Shown here in pieces: positions 42,058 to 50,033 of a stretch of 64,000 bases of DNA. Where the stretch lies: the NCBI GenBank assembly GCA_964408735.1, contig CAYPAX010000008.1, positions 7,702 through 71,701 of the forward strand, written 5' to 3'. Each line of letters begins with the position of its first letter. Within the stretch, counting starts at the first letter, position 1. The stretch is from UBA7887 sp964408735. GTDB lineage: Bacteria > Pseudomonadota > Alphaproteobacteria > UBA7887. The translations under genes and the position numbers were made by a program. Below the pieces are notes generated by a model that made no database searches, was not told the origin of the DNA, and saw nothing but the letters and a program-made list of their open reading frames with translations.

Positions 42058-42729
42058 CTATATGTAGGTGTGTCTGGGCCGCAACTTGGCGACCTCGGCT
42101 TGAAGCTTCTCGATGTACTTGCCGAAGGCTTCGTCAACGATGCCTCGCCGCAGCTCCTGCTGTTGCTTCTCAAGTGCCCGGTCGAGCTTCCACTGGAGCC
42201 GCTGTTCGCTTTCATTGGTCTTGAACATCTGGGCCTCCATGCTGTTGGGGGTGATGCCCCCTTTGCGGAACGGGAGTTCGAATAGCTCCTCCAGCTTGAG
42301 ACTCGCCTCCATCCGCAAGCTGTCTGCCTCGTCACCGATCAGGAACTGTGCGATGGACGAGACGGCCCACGCCAAGGCGTCGATGCGATCATCATGTGGG
42401 AGCGATCTGCCGTCTGCTGTGGCGTGGGTGATCTGTTTGATGGTCTCCATCGCGTTCGTACCGCTCACGACGCTCTCCAGGAGCACGAGACGATTGTCGG
42501 CAAGAGGAGTACTCAACGCGTCCAGTATGCGCTCGCCCTTCCGTGCCCCACTCTGGACCGGCTCGACGAGCATGGGATACCCGCGACGCGCCAAGACGCT
42601 GGCGACCTGACCTGGGAAGAGTGAGTCCGCTCTCGCCTCACAGACGATCTTCGACGGGTAGTAGCCGTGGACCAGTGCCGCGACCTTGGTCAGGCTGTCC
42701 TGGACAGACGTGCCCCGAATGCCGTCCAC
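42058..42729 (-). CDS. Phage terminase large subunit, C-terminal fragment (T7 gp19-like)
   Basis: A 223-residue remnant, against nearly 600 in intact T7-type DNA maturase B. The remaining part covers the late nuclease region: IVCEARADSLFPG, VQSGARKGERILDAL, the LLESVVSGTNAMETIKQI helix and the terminal HDDRIDALAWAVS motif, with Asp residues expected for metal binding. The ATPase domain (Walker motifs) is missing. The likely start is GTG 42729, inside the end of the upstream gene in another frame, where a deletion appears to have joined two distant phage genes. Not functional as a packaging motor. Confidence 0.78.
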   Translation of the reverse strand: MDGIRGTSVQDSLTKVAALVHGYYPSKIVCEARADSLFPGQVASVLARRGYPMLVEPVQSGARKGERILDALSTPLADNRLVLLESVVSGTNAMETIKQITHATADGRSLPHDDRIDALAWAVSSIAQFLIGDEADSLRMEASLKLEELFELPFRKGGITPNSMEAQMFKTNESEQRLQWKLDRALEKQQQELRRGIVDEAFGKYIEKLQAEVAKLRPRHTYI

Positions 42730-43523
42730 GCAACCTCGCCGATACCTTCCACGTTCACCACTTCCTTCTGGTTCGGACCCTTGCCGACCGTGTGCACGTC
42801 CGCTCCGTTATGACCGGAGCCATGAGAGATGCGGAAGCGGGACACGAGATCAGCGAAAGGACGGGCGTTGCCGTTGAACAGGGCTTCCGTGGTCATCGAG
42901 GCGAGAGTGTTGGCCGGAACGTTGGCCTTCAGGTAGCTCCAGAACGCATCAGCTTGCTCAGCTGCAATTCCTTTTTCGAGGGCATAGTCGACAATCGCGA
43001 CCTCCACCTCCGCCGCCAGCTGCCGAGTCACGGCAAGCGCTTCGGCCTCATCGATACCGCTGTGGTCAGCTGCGAGCTTCACGGCAGGAGGGAGCTTGTC
43101 CGGGTTCATCAAGAGCTGGGAGATAGCTGCGGCAGGGTTCGCCCCGACAGCTTCGACGCCACGAGAGAGGTTCACGAACGCCTCGCTGGTGCGACGGTCG
43201 AACGCCAACGCCTCGGACATGTCGGCTTCCTCGGGAGCCTCGGGCTGAGGCATGGCCTTCTCCACCTGGGCAGCGGTCACGTCTTCGTAGCGGCCAAAGG
43301 AGTTCAGACGCAGAAATCCCATCCGCTCCGCATCAGCCACCGTCATGTCCACGCCACGCACGACCACGAGGTCATCGGCGCTAGCATGGTCCCGCAGGGC
43401 TGAGCCGTTCGACTGACGAGCCGTCGCAAGGATGCCATGTGAGTTGTCCCTGGGAGGTGCCTTCACTTCATGTGTGTTGGTGGTGGTGGGGTCGATGCGG
43501 ATGGTCTCTGTTTCGTTGGGCAT
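42690..43523 (-). CDS. Phage protein of unknown function (possible scaffold-like), chimeric end
   Basis: A 277-residue acidic, Ala/Glu-rich protein without signal peptide or membrane segments. The first 20 residues look disordered; the middle is helical (EALAFDRRTSEAF, ALAVTRQLAAEVEVAI). It starts at ATG 43523, overlapping the upstream stop (TAATG). Its last 13 or so codons overlap the terminase fragment in a different frame, so the true C terminus may have been lost by deletion. Composition and position would suit a T7-like scaffold or internal protein, but I see no diagnostic motif. Confidence 0.6.
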   Translation of the reverse strand: MPNETETIRIDPTTTNTHEVKAPPRDNSHGILATARQSNGSALRDHASADDLVVVRGVDMTVADAERMGFLRLNSFGRYEDVTAAQVEKAMPQPEAPEEADMSEALAFDRRTSEAFVNLSRGVEAVGANPAAAISQLLMNPDKLPPAVKLAADHSGIDEAEALAVTRQLAAEVEVAIVDYALEKGIAAEQADAFWSYLKANVPANTLASMTTEALFNGNARPFADLVSRFRISHGSGHNGADVHTVGKGPNQKEVVNVEGIGEVAWTAFGARLSRTA

Positions 43524-43873
43524 TAGTCGTCACCTTCAGATGGGTTGGAAGCGGCGGAGGGAGTGTCCGCTGGTGGGTGGAAGTGGTTCTGAACGATCTC
43601 TGTCATCTGGTCAGGATCGAGATCAGGGAAGGTGCCAGCCAGCAACCTGCAAGCCATCTCCTTCGTATCGACTCGCCACTGCTTGAGCAGGAAGTCGTAA
43701 TCCACCTTTGTCGGCGGGCGTTGATCAACGCCGAGCGTGCGGCCCGACTGGCTGACTTGCCAGAAGGTGTGGGTGATCGGATCGTAAGTCGTCGCCGCCA
43801 GTAGAACACGCCCCGCCGCCGTGTAATATGCTCGCCCATGAGAACCACCGTGAGAACCAACAACGAGAACCAT
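43523..43873 (-). CDS. Phage-region protein of unknown function
   Basis: A 116-residue frame at the right end of the remnant. The first 12 codons (MVLVVGSHGGSH) are made by the GAGAACCA repeat cluster and are probably not part of the original gene; a later GTG or other start near GRVLLAATTYD is likely. The remaining protein has ITHTFWQVSQSGRTLG and a helical middle with an acidic disordered tail. It is coupled to the 277-residue gene by overlapping stop and start. No family is recognised. Confidence 0.5.
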   Translation of the reverse strand: MVLVVGSHGGSHGRAYYTAAGRVLLAATTYDPITHTFWQVSQSGRTLGVDQRPPTKVDYDFLLKQWRVDTKEMACRLLAGTFPDLDPDQMTEIVQNHFHPPADTPSAASNPSEGDD

Positions 43874-43883
43874 TGGTTCTCAT
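43838..43883. repeat. GAGAACCA repeat cluster with 10-bp inverted arms at the prophage edge
   Basis: ATGAGAACCA (43838-43847) and TGGTTCTCAT (43874-43883) are perfect inverted arms. Between them GAGAACCA recurs at 43852 and 43865, giving three direct copies and one inverted copy. The cluster lies 52 bp from the 3' end of tRNA-Gln. It may be an operator or part of an attachment region. Confidence 0.7.
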
Positions 43884-43934
43884 CGGCCTCTGGCGGCTCG
43901 TAAGGTCTTGGGACTTCTGGAAAAGCAGATTTTG

Positions 43935-44008
43935 TGGCTGGGGGACCTGGATTCGAACCAGGACTGGTCGGGTCAGAGCCGACAGTTCTACCGTTAAACT
44001 ATCCCCCA
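43935..44008 (-). tRNA. tRNA-Gln(CUG)
   Basis: A 74-nt cloverleaf with encoded CCA. The acceptor stem is TGGGGGA/TCCCCCA with discriminator G; the D arm is AGTTTAACGGTAGAACT-like, the anticodon stem GTCGG/CCGAC holds loop CTCTGAC with anticodon CTG, and the T arm contains GGTTCGAATCC. All stems pair. The prophage remnant lies on its 3' side. Confidence 0.97.
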
Positions 44009-44085
44009 GCGGGGTCTGCTATACGAGGGGGAGGAAACTAGGAGCGGCCCGGCGGTGTGTCAAGCGGTGGGCCGGGTGGAATGGC

Positions 44086-44778
44086 ATGGCGAGATCGTCG
44101 CGAAAGAAAGGGCGCGGGCCGGGGCGGGCGCCGCCGAAAGAGAAGCTGCGCACGGCCAAAGGGCGCTCCATATCCTCGTCGCGCTGGCTGCAGCGTCAGC
44201 TCGACGACCCTTATGTGGCACGGGCGCGGGCCGAGGGCTATCGCAGCCGCGCGGCCTTCAAGCTTCTGGAGCTGGACGAGCGCTTCCGCTTCCTCAAGCG
44301 TGGCGCCACGGTCGTCGACCTTGGTGCGGCGCCTGGCGGCTGGAGCCAGGTGGCGGTGGCGTGCGGCGCGCGCGTGCTGGCGGTCGACCTGGTCGAATTC
44401 GAGCCAGTGCCCGGGGCCGAGCATCTCACCCTCGATTTCCTCGACGAAGGCGCCGATGTGACCATACGCCAAGCGCTCGGCGGGTCGGCGGATGTGGTCA
44501 TGAGCGACATGGCGGCACCGGCGACGGGCACGCCCAATGTGGATCACTTGCGCATCATGGCCTTATGCGAGGCTGCTGCCGAGTTTGCCGAGAGCGTGTT
44601 GGCGCCGGGGGGCTGTTTTCTGGCGAAGGTTTTGCGGGGCGGCGGCGAGGCGTCTTTGGTGGCGCATCTCAAGCGCCGTTTCCGCTCCGTCCGCCACGTC
44701 AAGCCGGCAGCCAGCCGGGCCGATTCCGCCGAGCTCTATCTGCTGGCGATGGGTTACCGGGGGGCCGAGGAGGATTAG
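44086..44778 (+). CDS. rlmE: 23S rRNA (uridine-2'-O)-methyltransferase RlmE
   Basis: A 230-residue SAM enzyme that methylates U2552 of 23S rRNA in the A loop. ATG 44086 gives a basic N-terminal tail (SSRKKGRGPGR) before the domain; the open frame upstream runs through the tRNA and is not coding. The K-D-K-E tetrad is visible: Lys in SRAAFKLLE, Asp in VMSDMAAP, Lys in FLAKVLRGG and Glu in SAELYLLAMG. The SAM motif is VVDLGAAPGGWSQVA. Length is normal. Confidence 0.96.
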   Translation: MARSSRKKGRGPGRAPPKEKLRTAKGRSISSSRWLQRQLDDPYVARARAEGYRSRAAFKLLELDERFRFLKRGATVVDLGAAPGGWSQVAVACGARVLAVDLVEFEPVPGAEHLTLDFLDEGADVTIRQALGGSADVVMSDMAAPATGTPNVDHLRIMALCEAAAEFAESVLAPGGCFLAKVLRGGGEASLVAHLKRRFRSVRHVKPAASRADSAELYLLAMGYRGAEED

Positions 44779-44999
44779 GAGCGTCCGGGTAGTGCGGATT
44801 CGCCGAGGCTGCACCAGTCTTCGTCGGCGATAGCGCGTGGCTCGCAGGGGTTGCGGGGGCTGTCGATGACCATGACATCGGCCGAGCTCGTCTTGGTCGT
44901 AACGGGGCTGCGCACCGGCGATTCGCTGAATTGCGTGGTCTGAGCCATGCGCGCACCGCCGCCACGTCCGCTGTCAGCCGGGGTCCAAATAATCATCAT
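44775..44999 (-). CDS. Small hypothetical protein
   Basis: A 74-residue frame with a GGAGG site ideally placed before the second of two consecutive ATG codons (44996). The sequence is Ser/Thr/Pro-rich in the middle (SESPVRSPVTTKTSS) and ends with a short acidic segment (IADEDWCSLGE). No signal peptide, membrane segment or family is seen. Its promoter region is shared with guaB, including the CRP-like boxes. It converges with rlmE, overlapping its last codons. Coding status rests on the ribosome site only. Confidence 0.5.
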   Translation of the reverse strand: MMIIWTPADSGRGGGARMAQTTQFSESPVRSPVTTKTSSADVMVIDSPRNPCEPRAIADEDWCSLGESALPGRS

Positions 45000-45076
45000 A
45001 TTCCTCCGCTCCGTTTGCCAGCGGTCCCATCCGCCGGCCTACGACTAGGAGAATGCGCCGCGCGGCCGCGGCTGGG

Positions 45077-45124
45077 AGTGACGACCGTCACACAGCAGCC
45101 CAGGCCCTTGTGACGGCCGTCACA
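45077..45124. promoter_or_regulatory. Two CRP-like operator boxes upstream of guaB
   Basis: TGTGACGGCCGTCACA (45109-45124) is a perfect palindrome matching TGTGA-N6-TCACA. AGTGACGACCGTCACA (45077-45092) matches it with one half-site change. Their centres are 32 bp apart, three helical turns. Relative to the promoter start predicted near 45179, the centres are at about -62 and -95, the face of DNA used by class I CRP activation. Confidence 0.65.
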
Positions 45125-45144
45125 CTTTGCCGCGGAAGCGGCGC

Positions 45145-45173
45145 TTGGTGACGGAAAGCACAGGCTCTATAGT
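45145..45173 (+). promoter_or_regulatory. guaB promoter
   Basis: TTGGTG (45145-45150) and TATAGT (45168-45173) are separated by 17 bp. The predicted start near 45179-45180 leaves a short leader containing CAGGAGG before the guaB ATG at 45195. Confidence 0.6.
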
Positions 45174-45194
45174 GAGCGGCCTTCAGGAGGCGGC

Positions 45195-46658
45195 ATGACA
45201 CTCACCGAAGCCCTTACATTCGACGACGTGCTGATCAAGCCGGCGGCATCCAGCGTATTGCCAGCCAGCGTCGACGTTTCCAGCCGTCTGACGCGGACGA
45301 TCAGCCTTGGCATTCCGCTGGTATCGGCGGCCATGGACACGGTCACCGAAAGTCGTCTGGCCATCGCCATGGCCCAGGCCGGCGGCATCGGCGTGATCCA
45401 CAAGAACATGGACGCCGACGTCCAGGCCGACGAAGTGCGCCGGGTGAAGAAGTTTGAATCCGGCATGGTGGTCAACCCGGTCACCGTGACGCCGGAGACC
45501 AAGCTCGCCGAAGTGCAGGCGCTGCAGACGCGGCTCAACATTTCCGGCTTTCCGGTGATCGAAGGAAACAACGGCCGCCTGGTCGGCATCGTCACCAATC
45601 GCGACGTGCGCTTCGCCACCGACCCGAACGTGCCGGTGCGCGAACTGATGACCCACGAGGACCTCATCACCATCGACGAGGGCGCGGGTTTCGAGCAGGC
45701 CAAGCTGCTGCTGCATCAGCACCGCATCGAGAAGCTGCTGGTGACCAATGCGGCCGGGAACTGCGTCGGCCTGATCACGGTCACCGACATCGAGAAGGCG
45801 CAGAAGTTTCCCAACGCCAACAAGGACGAGAAGGGGCGCTTGCGGGTGGCGGCGGCGGTCGGTGTCGGCGAGGCCGATCTCGAGCGTGCCGCGGCGCTGG
45901 TGGAAGCGGATGTGGACGTGCTCATCGTCGATACCGCGCATGGCCACTCCGCCGGCGTGCTGGAGACCGTGGCCAAGGCCAAGGATCTCTCCAACTATAC
46001 CCAGGTGATCGGCGGCAATGTGGCCACGGCCGACGGCGCCAGGGCGCTGGTCGATGCGGGTGCCGACGCCATCAAGGTCGGTATCGGACCGGGCTCGATC
46101 TGCACCACGCGTGTGGTCGCGGGCGTCGGCGTGCCCCAGTTCACGGCCGTGCGCGAGACGGCGGAGGTCGGCCTTGCGGCCGGCGTGCCGGTGATCGCCG
46201 ATGGCGGCATTCGCTTCTCCGGCGATCTCGCCAAGGCGCTCGCTGCCGGGGCCGAATGCGCCATGATCGGCTCGCTGCTCGCCGGCACGGAAGAGAGCCC
46301 GGGCGAGGTCTATCTCTACCAGGGCCGCAGCTACAAGGCCTATCGCGGCATGGGCTCGATGGGCGCCATGGCGCGCGGCTCGGCGGACCGCTATTTCCAG
46401 GCCGAGGTCGAGGATGCCCTCAAGCTCGTGCCCGAAGGCGTGGAAGGCCGCGTGCCCTTCAAGGGCCCGGTCTCGAACGTCCTGCATCAGCTCGTCGGCG
46501 GCCTGCGCTCGGCCATGGGCTATACGGGCAGCGCCGATATCGCCGCCCTTCGCGAAGGCGCGGAGTTCCTGCGCGTCACCGGCTCAGGCATCCGCGAGGG
46601 CCACGTCCACGACGTCACCGTGACCCGTGAGGCGCCGAACTACATTCCCGGCAATTAG
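45195..46658 (+). CDS. guaB: Inosine-5'-monophosphate dehydrogenase
   Basis: A 487-residue cytosolic enzyme that oxidises IMP to XMP, the committed step to GMP. ATG 45195 follows CAGGAGG. The TIM barrel begins with LTFDDVLIKPA; two CBS domains are inserted at about residues 90-205; the catalytic Cys is in GIGPGSICTTR near residue 303, and the flap region follows YRGMGSMGAM. Length is standard. The upstream region has two CRP-like boxes and a clear promoter, so expression may respond to cAMP-type signalling. Confidence 0.97.
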   Translation: MTLTEALTFDDVLIKPAASSVLPASVDVSSRLTRTISLGIPLVSAAMDTVTESRLAIAMAQAGGIGVIHKNMDADVQADEVRRVKKFESGMVVNPVTVTPETKLAEVQALQTRLNISGFPVIEGNNGRLVGIVTNRDVRFATDPNVPVRELMTHEDLITIDEGAGFEQAKLLLHQHRIEKLLVTNAAGNCVGLITVTDIEKAQKFPNANKDEKGRLRVAAAVGVGEADLERAAALVEADVDVLIVDTAHGHSAGVLETVAKAKDLSNYTQVIGGNVATADGARALVDAGADAIKVGIGPGSICTTRVVAGVGVPQFTAVRETAEVGLAAGVPVIADGGIRFSGDLAKALAAGAECAMIGSLLAGTEESPGEVYLYQGRSYKAYRGMGSMGAMARGSADRYFQAEVEDALKLVPEGVEGRVPFKGPVSNVLHQLVGGLRSAMGYTGSADIAALREGAEFLRVTGSGIREGHVHDVTVTREAPNYIPGN

Positions 46659-46684
46659 AGCATGCCTCGGCGGGAGGACGCCGA

Positions 46685-46996
46685 ATGCCGAAAGCTCCGT
46701 GGCAAACATGTGAAATCTGTCGCGATCTTCCCGCGAGCAGCAAGGCGGACGCCATGCAAGGCGAGAGCCTGCCGCCTGCGGTGGACAGGCTAGACCGCTG
46801 CAACAGCGTCCTGCGCTGTCCGCAATGTCATAGTTATTATTATTATGATGACGGCAACGACCCGCATCACTTCATGCCGGATCCCGAAAGGCTCGAGCGG
46901 ATAGAGACCGACGTCGCGCGTCGATACCTTGCCAACTACATATCGGACACGGCGAAGCGCTGGCTGCGGGATTTGGATACGGGTGCGTGTAAGTAG
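46685..46996 (+). CDS. Small zinc-ribbon-like hypothetical protein
   Basis: A 103-residue protein from ATG 46685 behind GGGAGG, 26 bp after guaB. It has CEIC near the N terminus and CPQC near residue 45, four Cys that could bind zinc, followed by a run of tyrosines (YYYYDDG) and a helical C terminus rich in Arg/Asp (RYLANYISDTAKRWL). I do not recognise the family. Co-transcription with guaB is possible. Confidence 0.7.
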   Translation: MPKAPWQTCEICRDLPASSKADAMQGESLPPAVDRLDRCNSVLRCPQCHSYYYYDDGNDPHHFMPDPERLERIETDVARRYLANYISDTAKRWLRDLDTGACK

Positions 46997-47090
46997 CCCC
47001 GATATGTTCTAGACTGACGGCAGGCGCCGGGTCGCCATAGCTCCCGGAGCAACCGACATTCCGGAGGGCGCGCCTTGCGCCATTGCCATC

Positions 47091-48056
47091 ATGTCAGACG
47101 AAATCATTTCCGCTCAGACCAAGCAGATTTGCATCGTGCTGGTCGCCATGTTCGCGATAGCGCTTCTCTACGACCGCATTCCCGTGCATCCCAGCTTCAG
47201 CTTCTATTGGGCGGTCTTTCTGCCCGTGATCGCGACCGTCTGCGCCGTCACCATCGAGATTCTGACGATCGGCATTGAGAAGAGCTCGGTCCGACAGCTC
47301 ATCATCGCGCAAGACGACCAGTCCACAGGCTACGACACCTTTTTCTATCTCGTGCATCTGCTGGGAATCTGGGCCTGGCTGCCGCTGGTCGTGAGCCTGG
47401 GGCTGATCACCTACGCCGCGGATTTCCACGACTCCATGGTCGCCTACGGGGAGGCCAAGGGCTTTGGCCTGGCAACGGGAATATTGCCCGTCGATGTTCT
47501 GGTGTTCGCGGTGCTGTGGACGTTCTTTGACTACTGGAACCACCGCATCGTGCATATGCAGCCGCTCTGGTACTTTCATCGCATGCACCACTCGGCCACG
47601 AACCTGACTCTGTTCACGGCCACGCGAAACAACCCCATCGCCTATGTGGTGGAGCCTTTCATTCGCGTTTGGCCGTTTGTGCTGTTCATGCCGGATGTGA
47701 TTACGCTGACCTGTTTCATAGCGCTCAACCACACCTACCAACTCCTGGTTCACTCGCGCATACAGACCGACTGGGGTTGGTTCGGGCGCTGGGTGATGGT
47801 GTCTCCGGCGGCGCATCGCGTCCATCACAGCTGCAATCCGGAGCATTACGGCAAGAACCTGGCCATGGCGACGTTGTGGGACAAGATATTCGGCACCTGG
47901 ATCGGCGCCGATCACGGTGAGATCGAGCTCGGCGTGAAGGAAAGCAAACACAATTCCGGGAATCTGATCCGCGATATCTATATCGATATCTGGATGTTCT
48001 TTCGCGAATCCGTTGGCATGCTACGCGGCCTGGTCACCAGCAACCCGACGCGCTGA
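47091..48056 (+). CDS. Fatty acid hydroxylase / sterol desaturase superfamily membrane protein
   Basis: A 321-residue membrane di-iron protein with about four to five hydrophobic segments (15-35, 38-60, 88-110, 135-155, 200-225). Three His clusters build the di-iron site: WNHRIVH, FHRMHHS and HRVHHS. Members hydroxylate or desaturate lipids, sterols or carotenoids. There is no ribosome site close to ATG 47091; the nearest GGAGGG is 25 bases upstream. Substrate cannot be deduced; neighbouring genes give no clear pathway. Confidence 0.9.
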   Translation: MSDEIISAQTKQICIVLVAMFAIALLYDRIPVHPSFSFYWAVFLPVIATVCAVTIEILTIGIEKSSVRQLIIAQDDQSTGYDTFFYLVHLLGIWAWLPLVVSLGLITYAADFHDSMVAYGEAKGFGLATGILPVDVLVFAVLWTFFDYWNHRIVHMQPLWYFHRMHHSATNLTLFTATRNNPIAYVVEPFIRVWPFVLFMPDVITLTCFIALNHTYQLLVHSRIQTDWGWFGRWVMVSPAAHRVHHSCNPEHYGKNLAMATLWDKIFGTWIGADHGEIELGVKESKHNSGNLIRDIYIDIWMFFRESVGMLRGLVTSNPTR

Positions 48057-48091
48057 CGCACTCGCGAGCACCCCTTGTATGCCGGCTCTCC

Positions 48092-49969
48092 TTACGCCGG
48101 GCGCTTCAGGATGTCCCTGCGGCAGGCCGCGACGACATCCCGCAAAGACCGGCGTAGGCGTTGCCGGTCGTCTGCCGGCATGCGTGTCAGGCTCAGATAG
48201 CTCCGTGCTCGTCGCCACGATGCTCGGGCCCGGTCGGCATAATGCAGCGAGACGCGGGCGAAATAGGGCAGGGTGGCGAGGTAGAGGGCAGCGCCGAGTG
48301 GTGAGACGAGGGCGGCGATGAGCACTGTCTGGGCGAGGGCGAAGAGCGGCAGCACGATTAGCGCCGGAATCACGAAATGGGTCGCCCATTGGTCCTCGAG
48401 GCGTGGCGCGCGGCGGGTCTCATAGCAGAGCGCCAGCAAAGAGGGCAGAGAGTTGATTGCGCCCCACAGCGCCGGGGCTAAGCCGACCACGAGCAGTTCG
48501 ATCTCGCGCAGGGCAAAGAGCAGCGCCCGCCAGCGCGACAGCGGCACCAGCAGGTCTTCGGTGGCGATGCCGTGGCGGCGGGTCTCGCGGCGAAGGGCCA
48601 TGGCGTCTGCGAGGACAGGGCCTGCATCTGCCTGGCTCAGCCGGCGACGCCAGTGCCAGGCGCGCAGCAGGCGGGATTCGGGGTGGCCGAGGGGCTGCGG
48701 CGGCCGGTTGCCGCGGGCTGCCAGATCGGCGAGGTAGGGCAGGCGCTTGGCGTCGCGAGCCCGCCCATATTGCGGTACCAGGGTGGCGATGGCTTTGAAG
48801 AAGGTCTCGCCGAGCGCCTTCGGGGTCGCGTCAGCCCCTTGGTCTGCCAACCATTGGCGCAAGCTGATCGGGGCGCCAAACTCGACCAGGGCGGTCGAGC
48901 GCAGGCGCGATTTGTCGTCATAGAGCAGGCCCGCAGGGATGATCGTGAGATCGGGCAGATCTTCCGCGGCCGCGCGCTCGCCATAGGCCAGCGCGATGCG
49001 CGCGGCGCCCGAGCGGAACTTGCGCATGGCCGGGTCGGAGTTGCTTTGGCCCTCCGGAAACAGGCAGAGCACGCCGCCGTCTGCCAGACGGTCGATGGCG
49101 CCGGTCAGCGCGGTCTTGTTGGCGCTCATGTCCGCCCCCTTATCCTGGGCGCGGTGCAGCTGGATGATGCCGAGGGCTTCCAGCAGCACCCGGTTGAGCG
49201 GTTTCTGCGTCAGGCTGGCGCGCGCGGTCAGCGTCACCTGGCGAGGCAGGCAGGCCGCGACCATGCCGCCGTCGATGAAGGCGTTGGCGTGATTGGCGAC
49301 GATCAGCACCGGCCCGTCTGCGGGAACGTTGGCGAGCCCCGCGGCCTCGACCCGGCGATAATAGATGCCCATGAGCAGGCGGTAGAAATGGGCGACGGCG
49401 TTCTGGATGGGGCCGCTGCCACCGCGCAGCTTTGGCCGCCCGCCTCGCCCCGTCAGGGTGCGCGCTGCAAGTCCGATGGCCGTGCCGAGAGCGACGCTAA
49501 CAGGCGCCGGCCCCCAGGCCGCCAGCACCGCCACAGGCACCAGCACCAGCCCGCGGGTACGGTGAAAGCGCAGATCGAACAGGCAGAGATAGAGCGCCAG
49601 CGCAACCGGCAGGCTCGGCGGCGCCAGCAGGGCGAGTGCTAGGACCAGCGCCAGGCCGTCGACGAATCGGCGCTTCTCGCCCGGCGGGCGCGCCAGCAGG
49701 CCGAGCACGATGGTGAGGCAGAGATAGGCAAGGAGCGCCGACAGCCCTGCGCCATGGTGCAGCGTGAGCATGACGGCGAGCACGGCAAAGCCGCGGCCGA
49801 AATGGCGCCACAAGCGGCTTCGGCGCTGGCTCAGCAGCAGCGCGTAGGCGACCGTGAGCGACAGCGCCACAAGGGGAGCGCCGATCGCCACTGCCAATAC
49901 CGGCGCGGCAAGCGTCAGGGCATCGGCCAAAGTGATGCCAGGCAGCCGAAATCGGTGTATGAGCCTCAC
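48092..49969 (-). CDS. Membrane acyltransferase, GPAT/PlsC superfamily
   Basis: A 625-residue protein. The N-terminal 170 residues hold several hydrophobic segments; the acyltransferase domain (about 200-400) has motif I NHANAFID, the LTARASL region, and the FPEG motif as LFPEGQSNSD. The spacing in motif I resembles yeast Gpt2/Sct1-type acyltransferases more than bacterial PlsC. A second membrane region lies near 500-570. It should acylate glycerol phosphate or another alcohol at the inner membrane. It is divergent from the rRNA methyltransferase gene. Confidence 0.85.
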   Translation of the reverse strand: MRLIHRFRLPGITLADALTLAAPVLAVAIGAPLVALSLTVAYALLLSQRRSRLWRHFGRGFAVLAVMLTLHHGAGLSALLAYLCLTIVLGLLARPPGEKRRFVDGLALVLALALLAPPSLPVALALYLCLFDLRFHRTRGLVLVPVAVLAAWGPAPVSVALGTAIGLAARTLTGRGGRPKLRGGSGPIQNAVAHFYRLLMGIYYRRVEAAGLANVPADGPVLIVANHANAFIDGGMVAACLPRQVTLTARASLTQKPLNRVLLEALGIIQLHRAQDKGADMSANKTALTGAIDRLADGGVLCLFPEGQSNSDPAMRKFRSGAARIALAYGERAAAEDLPDLTIIPAGLLYDDKSRLRSTALVEFGAPISLRQWLADQGADATPKALGETFFKAIATLVPQYGRARDAKRLPYLADLAARGNRPPQPLGHPESRLLRAWHWRRRLSQADAGPVLADAMALRRETRRHGIATEDLLVPLSRWRALLFALREIELLVVGLAPALWGAINSLPSLLALCYETRRAPRLEDQWATHFVIPALIVLPLFALAQTVLIAALVSPLGAALYLATLPYFARVSLHYADRARASWRRARSYLSLTRMPADDRQRLRRSLRDVVAACRRDILKRPA

Positions 49970-49997
49970 CTCGTCAGAGTTTCAGACGGGAAGGATA

Positions 49998-50033
49998 ATG
50001 GATTTCGTGCAACCCCGGATCAAGGCGGGCTGA
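49998..50033 (+). CDS. Possible 11-codon leader peptide (uORF) before the rRNA methyltransferase
   Basis: ATG 49998 behind GGAAGGA opens the short frame MDFVQPRIKAG, ending at TGA 50031-50033, which overlaps the ATG of the methyltransferase gene (TGATG). The strong site for the short frame and the weak one for the gene suggest that translation of the gene depends on reading the leader. It is too short to prove by composition. Confidence 0.35.
   Translation: MDFVQPRIKAG

Larger units (their letters stand above)
41735..43900 (-). mobile_element. T7-like prophage remnant next to tRNA-Gln
   Basis: Four phage-type genes are packed on the minus strand with start/stop overlaps: two unknown proteins, the C-terminal part of a T7-type large terminase, and a small protein. 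No integrase, capsid, portal or tail gene remains. The right border lies close to the 3' end of tRNA-Gln, a common attachment site, and the left border runs into a truncated methyltransferase gene. The sequence here is less GC-biased in codon use than its surroundings. Borders are approximate. Confidence 0.72.
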
